Assembly: GCA_005883175.1 (NCBI GenBank)
Contig: VAYV01000056.1
Coordinates: 1 to 5,619, forward strand
DNA from: Actinomycetota bacterium
GTDB taxonomy: Bacteria; Actinomycetota; AC-67
Length of the DNA stretch: 5,619 nucleotides
Direction of reading: 5' to 3'
The notes under the pieces were generated by a model that saw nothing but the letters and a program-made list of their open reading frames with translations, was not told the DNA's origin and ran no database searches. Numbering within the stretch: position 1 is the first letter of the stretch; the number at the start of each line of letters is the position of its first letter. The translations under genes were made by a program, and so were the position numbers. This document shows positions 1 through 5,619 of this stretch, piece by piece.

Positions 1-162
1 CCAGCAACGGACCGCGCGGTGGGAGACGCGGAAGAGCATCGCGACCTCACCGGTCGTCAGCAGCGCGTCCTCGCGCCGGTAGCCGTTCTGCATCGCAACG
101 GCTTGCCTGCGCAAGCGCTCGATCAGCCGGTCTCGGGTACCACTGGTCGGCGTGCTTCCCAT
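1..162 (-). CDS. BldC/MerR-like helix-turn-helix DNA-binding protein, N-terminal part
   Basis: This is the first 54 codons of a gene that runs off the left edge. It starts with ATG at 162 and has a good ribosome binding site upstream. Residues 1-32 are a charged, Arg-rich lead (DRLIERLRRQ at 11-20). Residues 34-54 begin a small winged helix-turn-helix: LLTTGEVAMLFRVSHRAVRCW matches the pattern of BldC and excisionase-like MerR_1/HTH_17 domains, in which 'LLTxxEVAxxFRVxxxxVxRW' is followed by a wing (here beyond the edge). Such proteins are small DNA-binding regulators; BldC controls developmental genes in Streptomyces. The target here cannot be told. It lies about 125 bases downstream of the sugar operon on the same strand and has its own ribosome binding site, so it is probably a separate unit. 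The family call is fairly safe; the exact orthology is not, because BldC itself lacks so long a lead. Confidence 0.75.
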   Translation of the reverse strand, partial: MGSTPTSGTRDRLIERLRRQAVAMQNGYRREDALLTTGEVAMLFRVSHRAVRCW

Positions 163-170
163 CGTCTTTT

Positions 171-176
171 TCCTTT
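171..176 (-). promoter_or_regulatory. Ribosome binding site of the BldC-like gene
   Basis: The minus strand reads AAAGGA, eight bases before the ATG at 162, inside a purine-rich run (GAAGAAAGGAAAAAGACG). It supports the chosen start and shows that this gene is translated independently of the upstream sugar genes. Confidence 0.7.
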
Positions 177-232
177 CTTCCCCTTCAACCGGGACTAACG
201 AGCGCGACCGCCCAAGAGAAACGCACGACCAC

Positions 233-252
233 GGAACGCAACCATTGCGTCC
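233..252. repeat. Inverted repeat between the UXS remnant and the BldC-like gene
   Basis: ACGCAA (236-241) and TTGCGT (245-250) form a perfect 6-bp stem around a 3-base loop, and GG (233-234) can pair with CC (251-252) across a single bulged A. It sits about 35 bases past the UXS stop and about 70 bases before the next start, on the same strand. It could be a weak terminator for the sugar operon, since no T-run follows on the minus strand, or an operator for the BldC-like gene. The rest of the 124-base gap (163-286) shows no clear promoter or gene. Confidence 0.35.
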
Positions 253-286
253 CCAGATGTGAAGAATGACCGGTTCGGCCGAGGGT

Positions 287-1134
287 CTACGCGGTTCGGA
301 AGTATTCGATCGTGCGGCCCAGCCCGTCGCGCACCTCGACGACCGGCGACCAGCCGAGGAGCGCCTGCGCGCGCGTGATGTCGGGGCGCCGGACGCTGGG
401 GTCGTCCACCGGCCGCTCGGTGAACTTGATGTCGCTCGAGGAAGCTCGACGAGGAGGAGCCGCACGATGCCGTCGACCAGGTCGGTGACGTAGCAGAAGC
501 TCCGGGTCTGAGAACCGTCGCCGTGGACGGTCATCGGGTCGCCGGCCAACGCCTGGCCGACGAACTGGGGGATCGCGCGCCCGTCCTCTGGGCGCATGCG
601 CGGCCCGTAGGTGTTGAAGATGCGGACGATCCTCGTATCGATCCCGTGGTAGCGGTGGTAGGCCATCGTGATGGCCTCGGCGTATCGCTTCGCCTCGTCG
701 TACACGCTGCGCGGGCCGATGGGATTGACGTTGCCCCAGTACGTCTCAGGCTGCGGGTTCACCTCCGGGTCGCCGTAGGCCTCGGATGTGGACGCGAGCA
801 GGTAGCGCGCGCCTTTGGCCTTCGCTACTCCGAGCGAATGCAGCGAACCGAGCGCCCCGACCTTCAGGATCTGGATCGGATACTTCGGGAAGTCGATCGG
901 TGACGCCGGGGACGCGAAGTTCATGACCGCGTCCACCGCCCCGTCGATGTAGAAGGGCTGAGAGATGTTGTGCTCGATGAAAGAGAAGGCCGGGTTCTCC
1001 GCGAGCAGGTCGGCGTGCTCGCGCTTGCCGGTGATCAAGCTGTCGACGCAGACGACCTCATGACCATCGGCGAGCAGCCGGTCGCACAGGTGCGAGCCGA
1101 CGAACCCGGCGCCTCCGGTGACGACGATACGCAT
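287..1134 (-). pseudogene. uxs: UDP-glucuronate decarboxylase (UDP-xylose synthase), disrupted by an internal deletion and frameshift
   Basis: This is an extended short-chain dehydrogenase that would turn UDP-glucuronate into UDP-xylose with bound NAD. From ATG 1134 the frame gives about 230 normal residues: the NAD-binding GGAGFVGSH (7-15), STSEAYGDPEV (115-125), YWGNVNPIGPRS (132-143), catalytic Tyr145 and Lys149 in YDEAK, and RIFNTYGPRM (171-180), all typical of UXS. After RLLLVE (225-230) the expected stretch with the NIGN motif is absent. The family sequence resumes in another frame at 433 as DIKFTERPVDDPSVRRPDIT and runs 48 residues to the TAG at 287-289, ending in TIEYFRTA. The span is 848 bases, not a multiple of three; by comparison with remembered family members about 26 residues (about 79 bases) are missing. 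It may be a true pseudogene or an assembly error. It starts 16 bases after ugd, whose product is its substrate, without a clear ribosome binding site. Confidence 0.85.
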
Positions 1135-1150
1135 CAAGCCGCGAGGAACG

Positions 1151-2437
1151 TCAACGGCCGACGCCTTCGTACGTGAACCCCATCTGTCGCAGCGAATGCG
1201 GGTCCAGCAGGTTGCGCGCGTCCACGATCACCGGGGTGGCCATCGCCGCGTGCAGCTTCGGGAAATCGACCCAGCGGAACTCGTTCCACTCGGTGAGGAC
1301 CAAGACCACGTGCGCGCCTTCGGCGGCTTCGATCGGCCCGGCAGCGCGGTCGATGCCCGCGCTCACGAAGCTTCCCTCCCCCACGACCGGGTCGTAGCCT
1401 CGGATGCGCGCGCCGGCGTCCATCAGCAGGCGCACGACGGCGAACGCGGGAGAGTCGCGCGTGTCGTCGGTGTTCGGCTTGAACGCCAGTCCCCACACCG
1501 CGATCGTCTTGCCCTGCACGCCGTCCAGCAGCCGCTCGACCTTACGAACGATCACGCGGTGCTGCTCGTCGTTCACGTCGAGCACGCCTTTCAACAGGTG
1601 GAAGTCGTAGCCGTTGTCGAGGGCGACCCGGATGAGCGCGCGCGAGTCTTTCGGCAAGCACGACCCGCCGAAGCCGGGGCCGGGCTTCAAGAACTCGAAT
1701 CCGATGCGCGCGTCGTAGCCCATCCCCAGCGCGACTTCCTTGACGTCGGCGCCGACTGCGTCGCAGATGTTCGCGATCGCGTTGATGAAGCTGATCTTCG
1801 TCGCGAGGAACGTGTTGGACGCGTACTTGATCATCTCGGCCGTCGCCGGGTCGGTCACGATCAGCGGTGCGCCGAGCGGCCGGTACAGCTCGGTGAGCAA
1901 GCCGGCCGCGCGCTCGCTCGCGGTTCCGACGACGATCCGGTCGGGGTGCATGAAGTCGAAGACCGCGGTGCCTTCACGGAGGAACTCGGGATTCGAGGCC
2001 ACGTCGAACTCGACGTTCGAAGGAAGGCGCCGGCGGATGATCTGCTCGACGAAGTCGCGGGAGCCGACGGGGACGGTGCTCTTGTTCACGATGACGACGT
2101 AGGACTGGATGTACTGCGCGATGTCGGCAGCGACCTGCTCGACGCGGCTGAGGTCGGCGCTGCCGTCGTTGGCCGGGGGCGTCTGGACGCAGATGAACGC
2201 GAACTGCGCGCCGTCCATCACGTCGGCGAGCGACGTCGTGAAGCGCAAGCGGCCGCTCTCGAGACCGCGCGCGACCACCTCGTCGAGGCCCGGCTCGTGG
2301 AACGGGATCTGTCCGGCGCGGAGCTTGTCGACCTTCTCGGGGTCGACGTCGACGCAGGCGATTTCGTGACCGAGGTCGGCGAAGCACGCGCCGGTCACGA
2401 GGCCGACGTAGCCGGTTCCGACGATCGCTATGCGCAC
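1151..2437 (-). CDS. ugd: UDP-glucose 6-dehydrogenase
   Basis: A cytosolic enzyme that oxidises UDP-glucose twice with NAD to give UDP-glucuronate, the substrate of the adjoining decarboxylase. The 428-residue length is normal for the family. The N-terminal Rossmann motif is VGTGYVGLVTG (6-16). NKSTVPVGS lies at 118-126, NPEFLREGTAVFDFMHPDR at 149-167, and the central helix EMIKYASNTFLATKISFIN (201-219) includes conserved Lys204 and Asn208. The catalytic loop is GFGGSCLPKD (255-264) with the nucleophile Cys260. The C-terminal UDP-binding domain has VWGLAFKPNTDDTRDSP (314-330). All key residues are present. The start is GTG at 2437, because MRIAIVGTGYVG begins exactly at the expected N-terminus; the frame is open further upstream, but that part overlaps the preceding gene in a different frame and looks non-native. 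No clear ribosome binding site precedes the GTG, so translation may depend on the gene 46 bases upstream. Confidence 0.96.
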   Translation of the reverse strand: MRIAIVGTGYVGLVTGACFADLGHEIACVDVDPEKVDKLRAGQIPFHEPGLDEVVARGLESGRLRFTTSLADVMDGAQFAFICVQTPPANDGSADLSRVEQVAADIAQYIQSYVVIVNKSTVPVGSRDFVEQIIRRRLPSNVEFDVASNPEFLREGTAVFDFMHPDRIVVGTASERAAGLLTELYRPLGAPLIVTDPATAEMIKYASNTFLATKISFINAIANICDAVGADVKEVALGMGYDARIGFEFLKPGPGFGGSCLPKDSRALIRVALDNGYDFHLLKGVLDVNDEQHRVIVRKVERLLDGVQGKTIAVWGLAFKPNTDDTRDSPAFAVVRLLMDAGARIRGYDPVVGEGSFVSAGIDRAAGPIEAAEGAHVVLVLTEWNEFRWVDFPKLHAAMATPVIVDARNLLDPHSLRQMGFTYEGVGR

Positions 2438-2483
2438 GGAGGCATCACGCGACAGAGGGTACCAGGCGCCTTCGAGGCCCTCG

Positions 2484-3479
2484 TTACGCCACGACGGCGC
2501 CGTCGAGCTCCGCGCCCGGCTCGACGCGCGCATCACGCCCGACGATCGAGCCGCGAAGGACCGCTCCTTCACCGATGTCGGCCCCGGCATGGATCACGCT
2601 GCGCTCGAGGCGCGCGCCCGCACCGATGTGCGAGCCGGGACCGATGGACGTGAGCGGGCCGAGCGTCGCGCCGGGCCCGACCGGCGCGTGGCTCAGAAGG
2701 ACGGGCGGGACGATCGTCGTTCCGTCGGTCATCGTCTGTGCGTCGCTCACGACCGTTCCGTCGACGGAGGCGCGCGCGCGCCCTGAGAGAATGTCGAAAT
2801 GCGCCTGCAGGTACCGCTCGGGAGTGCCGATGTCGAGCCAGTACGAATCGGAGATGAAGCCGAAGATCGGCGCGTGCTTCTCCAAGAGCGACGGGAACAG
2901 CTGCTGTTCGAACTGCCAGAATTCGTCCGGCGGAACTTCGCTCAGAACCTCCGGCTCGAGCACGTACGTGCCGGCGTTGATATTGCCCGCGACGAGCTCG
3001 GACGGCTTCTCGAGGAACGCTTCGACGCGGTTCGAGGCGTCGAGTGGAACCAGACCGTACGGGCGCGCGTCGTCGACCGGCGTCAGCACGATCGTGACGG
3101 CGGCGCCCTTCGCGCGGTGGAAGTCGATCGCTTCGCCGAGGTCGAGGTCGGTCAGCACGTCTCCGTTGAGCACGACCGTCGTCCCGTCAAGGTCATCGAG
3201 CCGGCTGCGCACTGCGCCTGCCGTTCCGAGCGGCTTGTGCTCGGTGGATACGCGCAACTCGATGCCGAGCAACGCGCGCATCTGCTGAGCGAATGGCGCG
3301 AAGTCCTCGGCGAGGTAGCCGGTGAGGAGCGTCGAGTCGGTGACGCCGTACGCGGCGAGCAACCGGATCTGATGCTCGAGGAACGGCCGGTTGCAGATGG
3401 GCAGGAGCGACTTCGGGATGCGATCGGTCAGCGGCCGCAATCGCGTACCGAGCCCGCCGGCGAGGATGAGCGACTTCAT
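2484..3479 (-). CDS. Sugar-1-phosphate nucleotidyltransferase with C-terminal left-handed beta-helix (mannose-1-phosphate guanylyltransferase-like)
   Basis: It joins a sugar 1-phosphate and an NTP into an NDP-sugar plus pyrophosphate. Of 331 residues, about 1-235 are the nucleotidyltransferase fold: nucleotide loop LAGGLGTRLRPLT (6-18) and Lys23 in the IPKSLLP signature, LNGDVLTDLDL (104-114) with metal-binding Asp107, FLEKP (155-159), NINAGTYVLEP (166-176), and YWLDIGTPERYLQAH (213-227) with the second metal ligand Asp216. Residues about 244-331 carry hexapeptide repeats (VGPGATLGPLTSIGPGSHIG) that fold as a left-handed beta-helix. The FEQQLFPSLLE and WLDIGTPERYL pieces look most like GDP-mannose pyrophosphorylases, but the sugar and nucleotide cannot be fixed from sequence. 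A role in supplying dTDP- or UDP-glucose to the neighbours is possible, though a long-form RmlA lies at the right edge. The ATG at 3479 overlaps the rfbD stop (ATGA), which suggests translational coupling; a longer open frame upstream is only rfbD in another frame. Confidence 0.9.
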   Translation of the reverse strand: MKSLILAGGLGTRLRPLTDRIPKSLLPICNRPFLEHQIRLLAAYGVTDSTLLTGYLAEDFAPFAQQMRALLGIELRVSTEHKPLGTAGAVRSRLDDLDGTTVVLNGDVLTDLDLGEAIDFHRAKGAAVTIVLTPVDDARPYGLVPLDASNRVEAFLEKPSELVAGNINAGTYVLEPEVLSEVPPDEFWQFEQQLFPSLLEKHAPIFGFISDSYWLDIGTPERYLQAHFDILSGRARASVDGTVVSDAQTMTDGTTIVPPVLLSHAPVGPGATLGPLTSIGPGSHIGAGARLERSVIHAGADIGEGAVLRGSIVGRDARVEPGAELDGAVVA

Positions 3480-4336
3480 CCTGCGTCGAGGATCCCCGGC
3501 AGCGCGCGCGAAAGCGCATCGCGCCACTCCGGCAACGGGTCGAACCCCTCGCTGCGCCAGCCAACGCCGTCGAGCGGAGCGTACCGTGGGCGAGCAGCCG
3601 CGCGCGGGGCTGCATCCTTCGTTGCGACCGCGTGCACGACGCCGGGGTCGCGCCCGGCCAGCTCGAGGATCGCGCGCGCGAAGTCGTACCGCGAGACGGC
3701 GCCGGCATTCGCGACGTGGAACGTGCCGGGCACGGCGCGCTCGGCCAGCGCGAGCACCGCGTCGGCGAGGTCCCCCGTCCAGGTCGGCGATCCGACTTGG
3801 TCGTCGACGACGTCGAGCGGCCCTCCCGCGGCCGCGCGAAGGATGCTCGCGACGAAGTTCTTCGCCGGCGCGCCGGTCGCCGTGCGCGCCCCGTAGAGCC
3901 ACGCGGTGCGCGCGATCGCCAGCGATGAGGTTTCGGCGCGCGCGGCCTGCTCGGCCTCAAGCTTCGTCCGGCCGTAAACCTGCACCGGGTTGGTCTCGTC
4001 CGTTTCGGTATACGCACGGCCTGCGGTGCCGTCGAAGACGTAGTCGGTGCTGATAAGGATCATGAAGGCGTCGCCTGCGGCGGCGGCGACGTTTCGCGTC
4101 CCGGCCACATTCGTGGCGCGCGCGCGCTCGGGGTCGTCCTCACAGCCGTCGACGTCGGTCCACGCCGCGGCGTGGATGATGACGTCGGGGCCGGCCGATT
4201 CAAGCACGCCTTCGACGGCGATCGGATCGGTAACGTCGAGCGTCTCGTGGTCGAGCAAGACCGCGTCGTGGGCGGAGAGACGCGGAGCAAGCTCGGCGCC
4301 GAATTGCCCGCCGGCGCCGGTCACGAGGATATGCAA
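3476..4336 (-). CDS. rfbD: dTDP-4-dehydrorhamnose reductase (RmlD)
   Basis: It catalyses the last step of dTDP-L-rhamnose synthesis, the NAD(P)H reduction of dTDP-4-keto-rhamnose. At 286 residues it is of normal length. It has the Rossmann loop TGAGGQFG (6-13), HAAAWTDVDGCEDDPE (55-70), ISTDYVFDG (95-103), the catalytic pair Tyr121/Lys125 in YGRTK, and DQVGSPTWTGDLADAV (179-194), all RmlD signatures. The start is not ATG. I chose TTG at 4336 because GGAGGA lies four bases upstream and the protein then begins MHILVTGAGG, as in the family. Another in-frame TTG at 4366 would add ten residues but has no ribosome binding site. It is the first gene of the minus-strand operon, divergent from rfbB, whose product acts two steps earlier in the same pathway. 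The RmlC epimerase that acts between them is not in this window. Confidence 0.94.
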   Translation of the reverse strand: MHILVTGAGGQFGAELAPRLSAHDAVLLDHETLDVTDPIAVEGVLESAGPDVIIHAAAWTDVDGCEDDPERARATNVAGTRNVAAAAGDAFMILISTDYVFDGTAGRAYTETDETNPVQVYGRTKLEAEQAARAETSSLAIARTAWLYGARTATGAPAKNFVASILRAAAGGPLDVVDDQVGSPTWTGDLADAVLALAERAVPGTFHVANAGAVSRYDFARAILELAGRDPGVVHAVATKDAAPRAAARPRYAPLDGVGWRSEGFDPLPEWRDALSRALPGILDAG

Positions 4337-4340
4337 ACGG

Positions 4341-4346
4341 TCCTCC
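4341..4346 (-). promoter_or_regulatory. Ribosome binding site deciding the TTG start of rfbD
   Basis: The minus strand reads GGAGGA, followed by CCGT and then TTG at 4336. Counted from GGAGG, the spacing is five bases, at the short end of the usual range. It is the only strong Shine-Dalgarno match near the rfbD start and favours TTG 4336 over TTG 4366. Confidence 0.6.
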
Positions 4347-4373
4347 AGGTCGTAGGCCGGCGCCAATGGTATC

Positions 4374-4379
4374 TACTAT
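4374..4379 (+). promoter_or_regulatory. Putative -10 element of a leaderless rfbB promoter
   Basis: TACTAT fits the TAnnnT -10 pattern common in actinobacteria. Exactly six bases separate it from the A of the rfbB ATG at 4386, which puts the predicted transcription start on the start codon itself. No Shine-Dalgarno sequence precedes that ATG, as expected for a leaderless message. I see no good -35 match at the usual distance, so this is a reasoned guess. Confidence 0.45.
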
Positions 4380-4402
4380 GTCGCTATGCGGATGCTCGTC
4401 AC
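4375..4402 (-). promoter_or_regulatory. Putative promoter of the rfbD operon, overlapping the rfbB start
   Basis: On the minus strand GTGACG (4402-4397, four of six matches to TTGACA) is followed after 16 bases by CATAGT (4380-4375, four of six matches to TATAAT). Transcription would begin near 4368, giving a leader of about 32 bases that contains the rfbD ribosome binding site. The -10 element overlaps the opposite-facing one of rfbB, and the -35 lies inside the first codons of rfbB. Both matches are moderate. Confidence 0.35.
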
Positions 4403-5384
4403 CGGCGCTGCCGGATTCATCGGGTCGAATTTCGTCCGTCACTGGGTTTCCGAGCACCCCGACGACACGGTGATCGCGTTCGACCTGCTGACGTACGCGG
4501 GGAACCGCGCGAACCTCGACGACCTCGGCGACCGGGTTCCGTTCGTCCAGGGCGACATCGCCGACGAGAAAGAGGTCACGCACGCGCTCGGCGAGCACCA
4601 GGTGGACGTTGTCGTGAACTTCGCGGAAGAGCCGCACAACAGCCTTGCCGTCCTGGAGCCCGGGCGCTTCGTCCGGACGAACGTCTTGGGGACGCAGACG
4701 TTGCTCGAGGCTGTTCGGGCGCTTCGGCTGGCGCGGTTCCATCACGTGTCGACGTGCGAGGTCTACGGCGACATGGCGTTGGACGATCCCGGCGCGTTCA
4801 CGGAGGAATCGCCGTACCGGCCGCGCACGCCGTACAACGCGTCGAAGGCGGCGGCCGACCACGTCGTGCGCGCGTACTTCGCGACCTACGCCGTCCCGGT
4901 GACGATCTCGAACTGCTCGAACAATTACGGCCCTTACCAGTTCCCCGAGAAGCTCGTGCCCCTGTTCATCACGAACGCGCTCGACGATCGGGGGCTGCCG
5001 ATGTACGCGTCGACGGCAAACCGCCGCGAGTGGCTGCACGTGACCGACCATTGCCGCGCGATCGAGCAGGTGCTGCTGAACGGCCGCGTCGGTGAAACGT
5101 ACAACGTCGGTTCAGGCGCCGAAGAGTCGATCGAGCAGATCGCGGACCGTGTCTTGAAGCTGACCGACAAGCCCGCGTCGCTGAAGACGATCGTTCCCGA
5201 CCGGCCCGGTCACGATCGTCGCTACCTTCTCGACTCCACGAAGATCCGGCGCGAGCTCGGCTGGTCGCCGACGATCCTGTTCGACCAAGGCCTGGCCGAG
5301 ACGGTCGATTGGTACAAGGCGCATCGTCCGTGGTGGGAGCCGCTCAAGGCGCGCGCGGCGATCGACGAAACCGCCTGGACCTAG
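4386..5384 (+). CDS. rfbB: dTDP-glucose 4,6-dehydratase (RmlB), variant with Cys in the catalytic T-D-E motif
   Basis: It converts dTDP-glucose to dTDP-4-keto-6-deoxyglucose with bound NAD, the second step toward dTDP-L-rhamnose. The 332-residue length is normal. It shows the NAD loop TGAAGFIGSNF (6-16), FDLLTYAGN (32-40), catalytic Tyr150 and Lys154 in YNASK, SNCSNNYGPYQFPEKLVPLF (175-194), REWLHVTDHCRAI (214-226) and DRPGHDRRYLLDSTKI (272-287), all RmlB hallmarks. Two places depart from the well-studied enzymes. The motif normally written STDEVYG is STCEVYG, so the general-acid Asp is Cys124 while Glu125, the C5 base, is kept. The loop usually like AAESHVDRS reads AEEPHNSLA (80-88). The substrate-binding parts are otherwise intact, so an active enzyme is likely; a changed substrate or rate cannot be excluded. 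ATG 4386 is preferred over ATG 4392 because of the -10 spacing. The stop overlaps the convergent gene by four bases. Confidence 0.9.
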   Translation: MRMLVTGAAGFIGSNFVRHWVSEHPDDTVIAFDLLTYAGNRANLDDLGDRVPFVQGDIADEKEVTHALGEHQVDVVVNFAEEPHNSLAVLEPGRFVRTNVLGTQTLLEAVRALRLARFHHVSTCEVYGDMALDDPGAFTEESPYRPRTPYNASKAAADHVVRAYFATYAVPVTISNCSNNYGPYQFPEKLVPLFITNALDDRGLPMYASTANRREWLHVTDHCRAIEQVLLNGRVGETYNVGSGAEESIEQIADRVLKLTDKPASLKTIVPDRPGHDRRYLLDSTKIRRELGWSPTILFDQGLAETVDWYKAHRPWWEPLKARAAIDETAWT

Positions 5385-5619
5385 ATCAACCCGACGCGGC
5401 CGCTGTCGCCGACCATCAGCTGGTACGAACGAGGCCGCTCGTCCGACCGCTCGACGACCACGGCACGCCCGAGCAAGCTGTCCTCCAGCCGGCGCACGCC
5501 GCGCAGCCGGCACTCTTCCATGATCACCGAGTGCTCGATCTCGCTGTCTTCGACCACGCAGTCGGGCCCGATCGACGTGACCGGACCGATGAATGAGTTC
5601 TTGATCACCGTGTTGGGTC
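5381..5619 (-). CDS. rfbA: Glucose-1-phosphate thymidylyltransferase, long form (RmlA), C-terminal end
   Basis: Only the last 78 or so codons are inside the window; the gene enters from the right edge. The visible part is a left-handed beta-helix tail with hexapeptide-like turns (NSFIGPVTSIGPDCVVEDSE, then IEHSVIMEE), followed by RRLEDSLLGRAVVVERSDER and a closing segment, YQLMVGDSGRVGLI. This combination, above all 'RLEDSLxGR' and the final 'LMVGDxSxV', is that of long-form dTDP-glucose pyrophosphorylases, which make dTDP-glucose from dTTP and glucose 1-phosphate. That would supply the substrate of the neighbouring rfbB. The catalytic domain is out of view, so activity cannot be judged. It ends with TAG at 5383-5381, sharing the palindrome CTAG with the rfbB stop; rfbA and rfbB are therefore transcribed toward each other. 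Confidence 0.85.
   Translation of the reverse strand, partial: PNTVIKNSFIGPVTSIGPDCVVEDSEIEHSVIMEECRLRGVRRLEDSLLGRAVVVERSDERPRSYQLMVGDSGRVGLI

Noticed and set aside
163..230. Promoter for the BldC-like gene (TTGGGC with a TTAGTC-like -10)
   Set aside because: The spacing is about 12 bases and the -10 match is poor; nothing at 16-18 bases resembles a -10.
268..287. Possible hairpin over the UXS stop (GAC-CGG ... CCG-AGG-GTC)
   Set aside because: Two 3-bp stems with a three-base bulge and no T-run are expected by chance at this GC content.
2438..2590. 51-residue N-terminal extension of Ugd
   Set aside because: It overlaps the end of the nucleotidyltransferase gene in a different frame and lacks family similarity; GTG 2437 gives the standard N-terminus.
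1118..2653. A 511-codon plus-strand open frame opposite ugd
   Set aside because: It is rich in Arg, Asp, Val and Ala with no recognisable domain, and lies entirely opposite ugd, whose motifs are complete. It is the usual antisense shadow in GC-rich DNA.
2799..3896. A 365-codon plus-strand open frame opposite the nucleotidyltransferase and rfbD
   Set aside because: It crosses two well-supported genes on the other strand, has no family-like motif and has shadow-type composition.
3480..3902. Upstream extension of the nucleotidyltransferase frame
   Set aside because: These residues are Arg-rich nonsense read from rfbD in another frame; the family N-terminus MKSLILAGGLGTR starts exactly at 3479.

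Overview
The window is dense, very GC-rich bacterial DNA that carries a nucleotide-sugar cassette. The base composition, the RmlB and UXS sequence variants, the partial BldC-type regulator at the left edge and an apparently leaderless start for rfbB all suggest an actinobacterium (Actinomycetota). That is an inference from style; no rRNA or other phylogenetic marker is present.

Layout: on the minus strand, reading from about 4336 down to 287, four genes lie head to tail: rfbD (dTDP-4-dehydrorhamnose reductase), a sugar-1-phosphate nucleotidyltransferase with a left-handed beta-helix tail, ugd (UDP-glucose 6-dehydrogenase) and a UDP-glucuronate decarboxylase (UXS). Gaps are -4, 46 and 16 bases, so they look like one operon. 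About 125 bases further on, a separate minus-strand gene begins: a small BldC/MerR-like DNA-binding protein that runs off the left edge. On the plus strand, rfbB (dTDP-glucose 4,6-dehydratase) starts divergently from rfbD. It ends in a 4-base CTAG overlap with the convergent, partial C-terminus of a long-form glucose-1-phosphate thymidylyltransferase (RmlA) at the right edge.

Together the genes cover RmlA, RmlB and RmlD of the dTDP-L-rhamnose pathway (RmlC is not in the window) and the UDP-glucose to UDP-glucuronate to UDP-xylose branch (Ugd, UXS). The products are activated sugars for a surface polysaccharide, glycoprotein or glycosylated metabolite.

The points most worth a second look are: (1) the UXS gene is broken by an apparent deletion of roughly 79 bases plus frameshift near 434-450, and its original frame then stays open straight into the regulator gene; (2) RmlB has Cys in place of the catalytic Asp of its T-D-E motif and an altered neighbouring active-site loop; (3) the rfbD/rfbB divergent start region is very compact, with overlapping opposite-facing -10-like elements. 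I see no CRISPR array, tRNA, insertion sequence or phage gene, and no clearly new multi-gene system.
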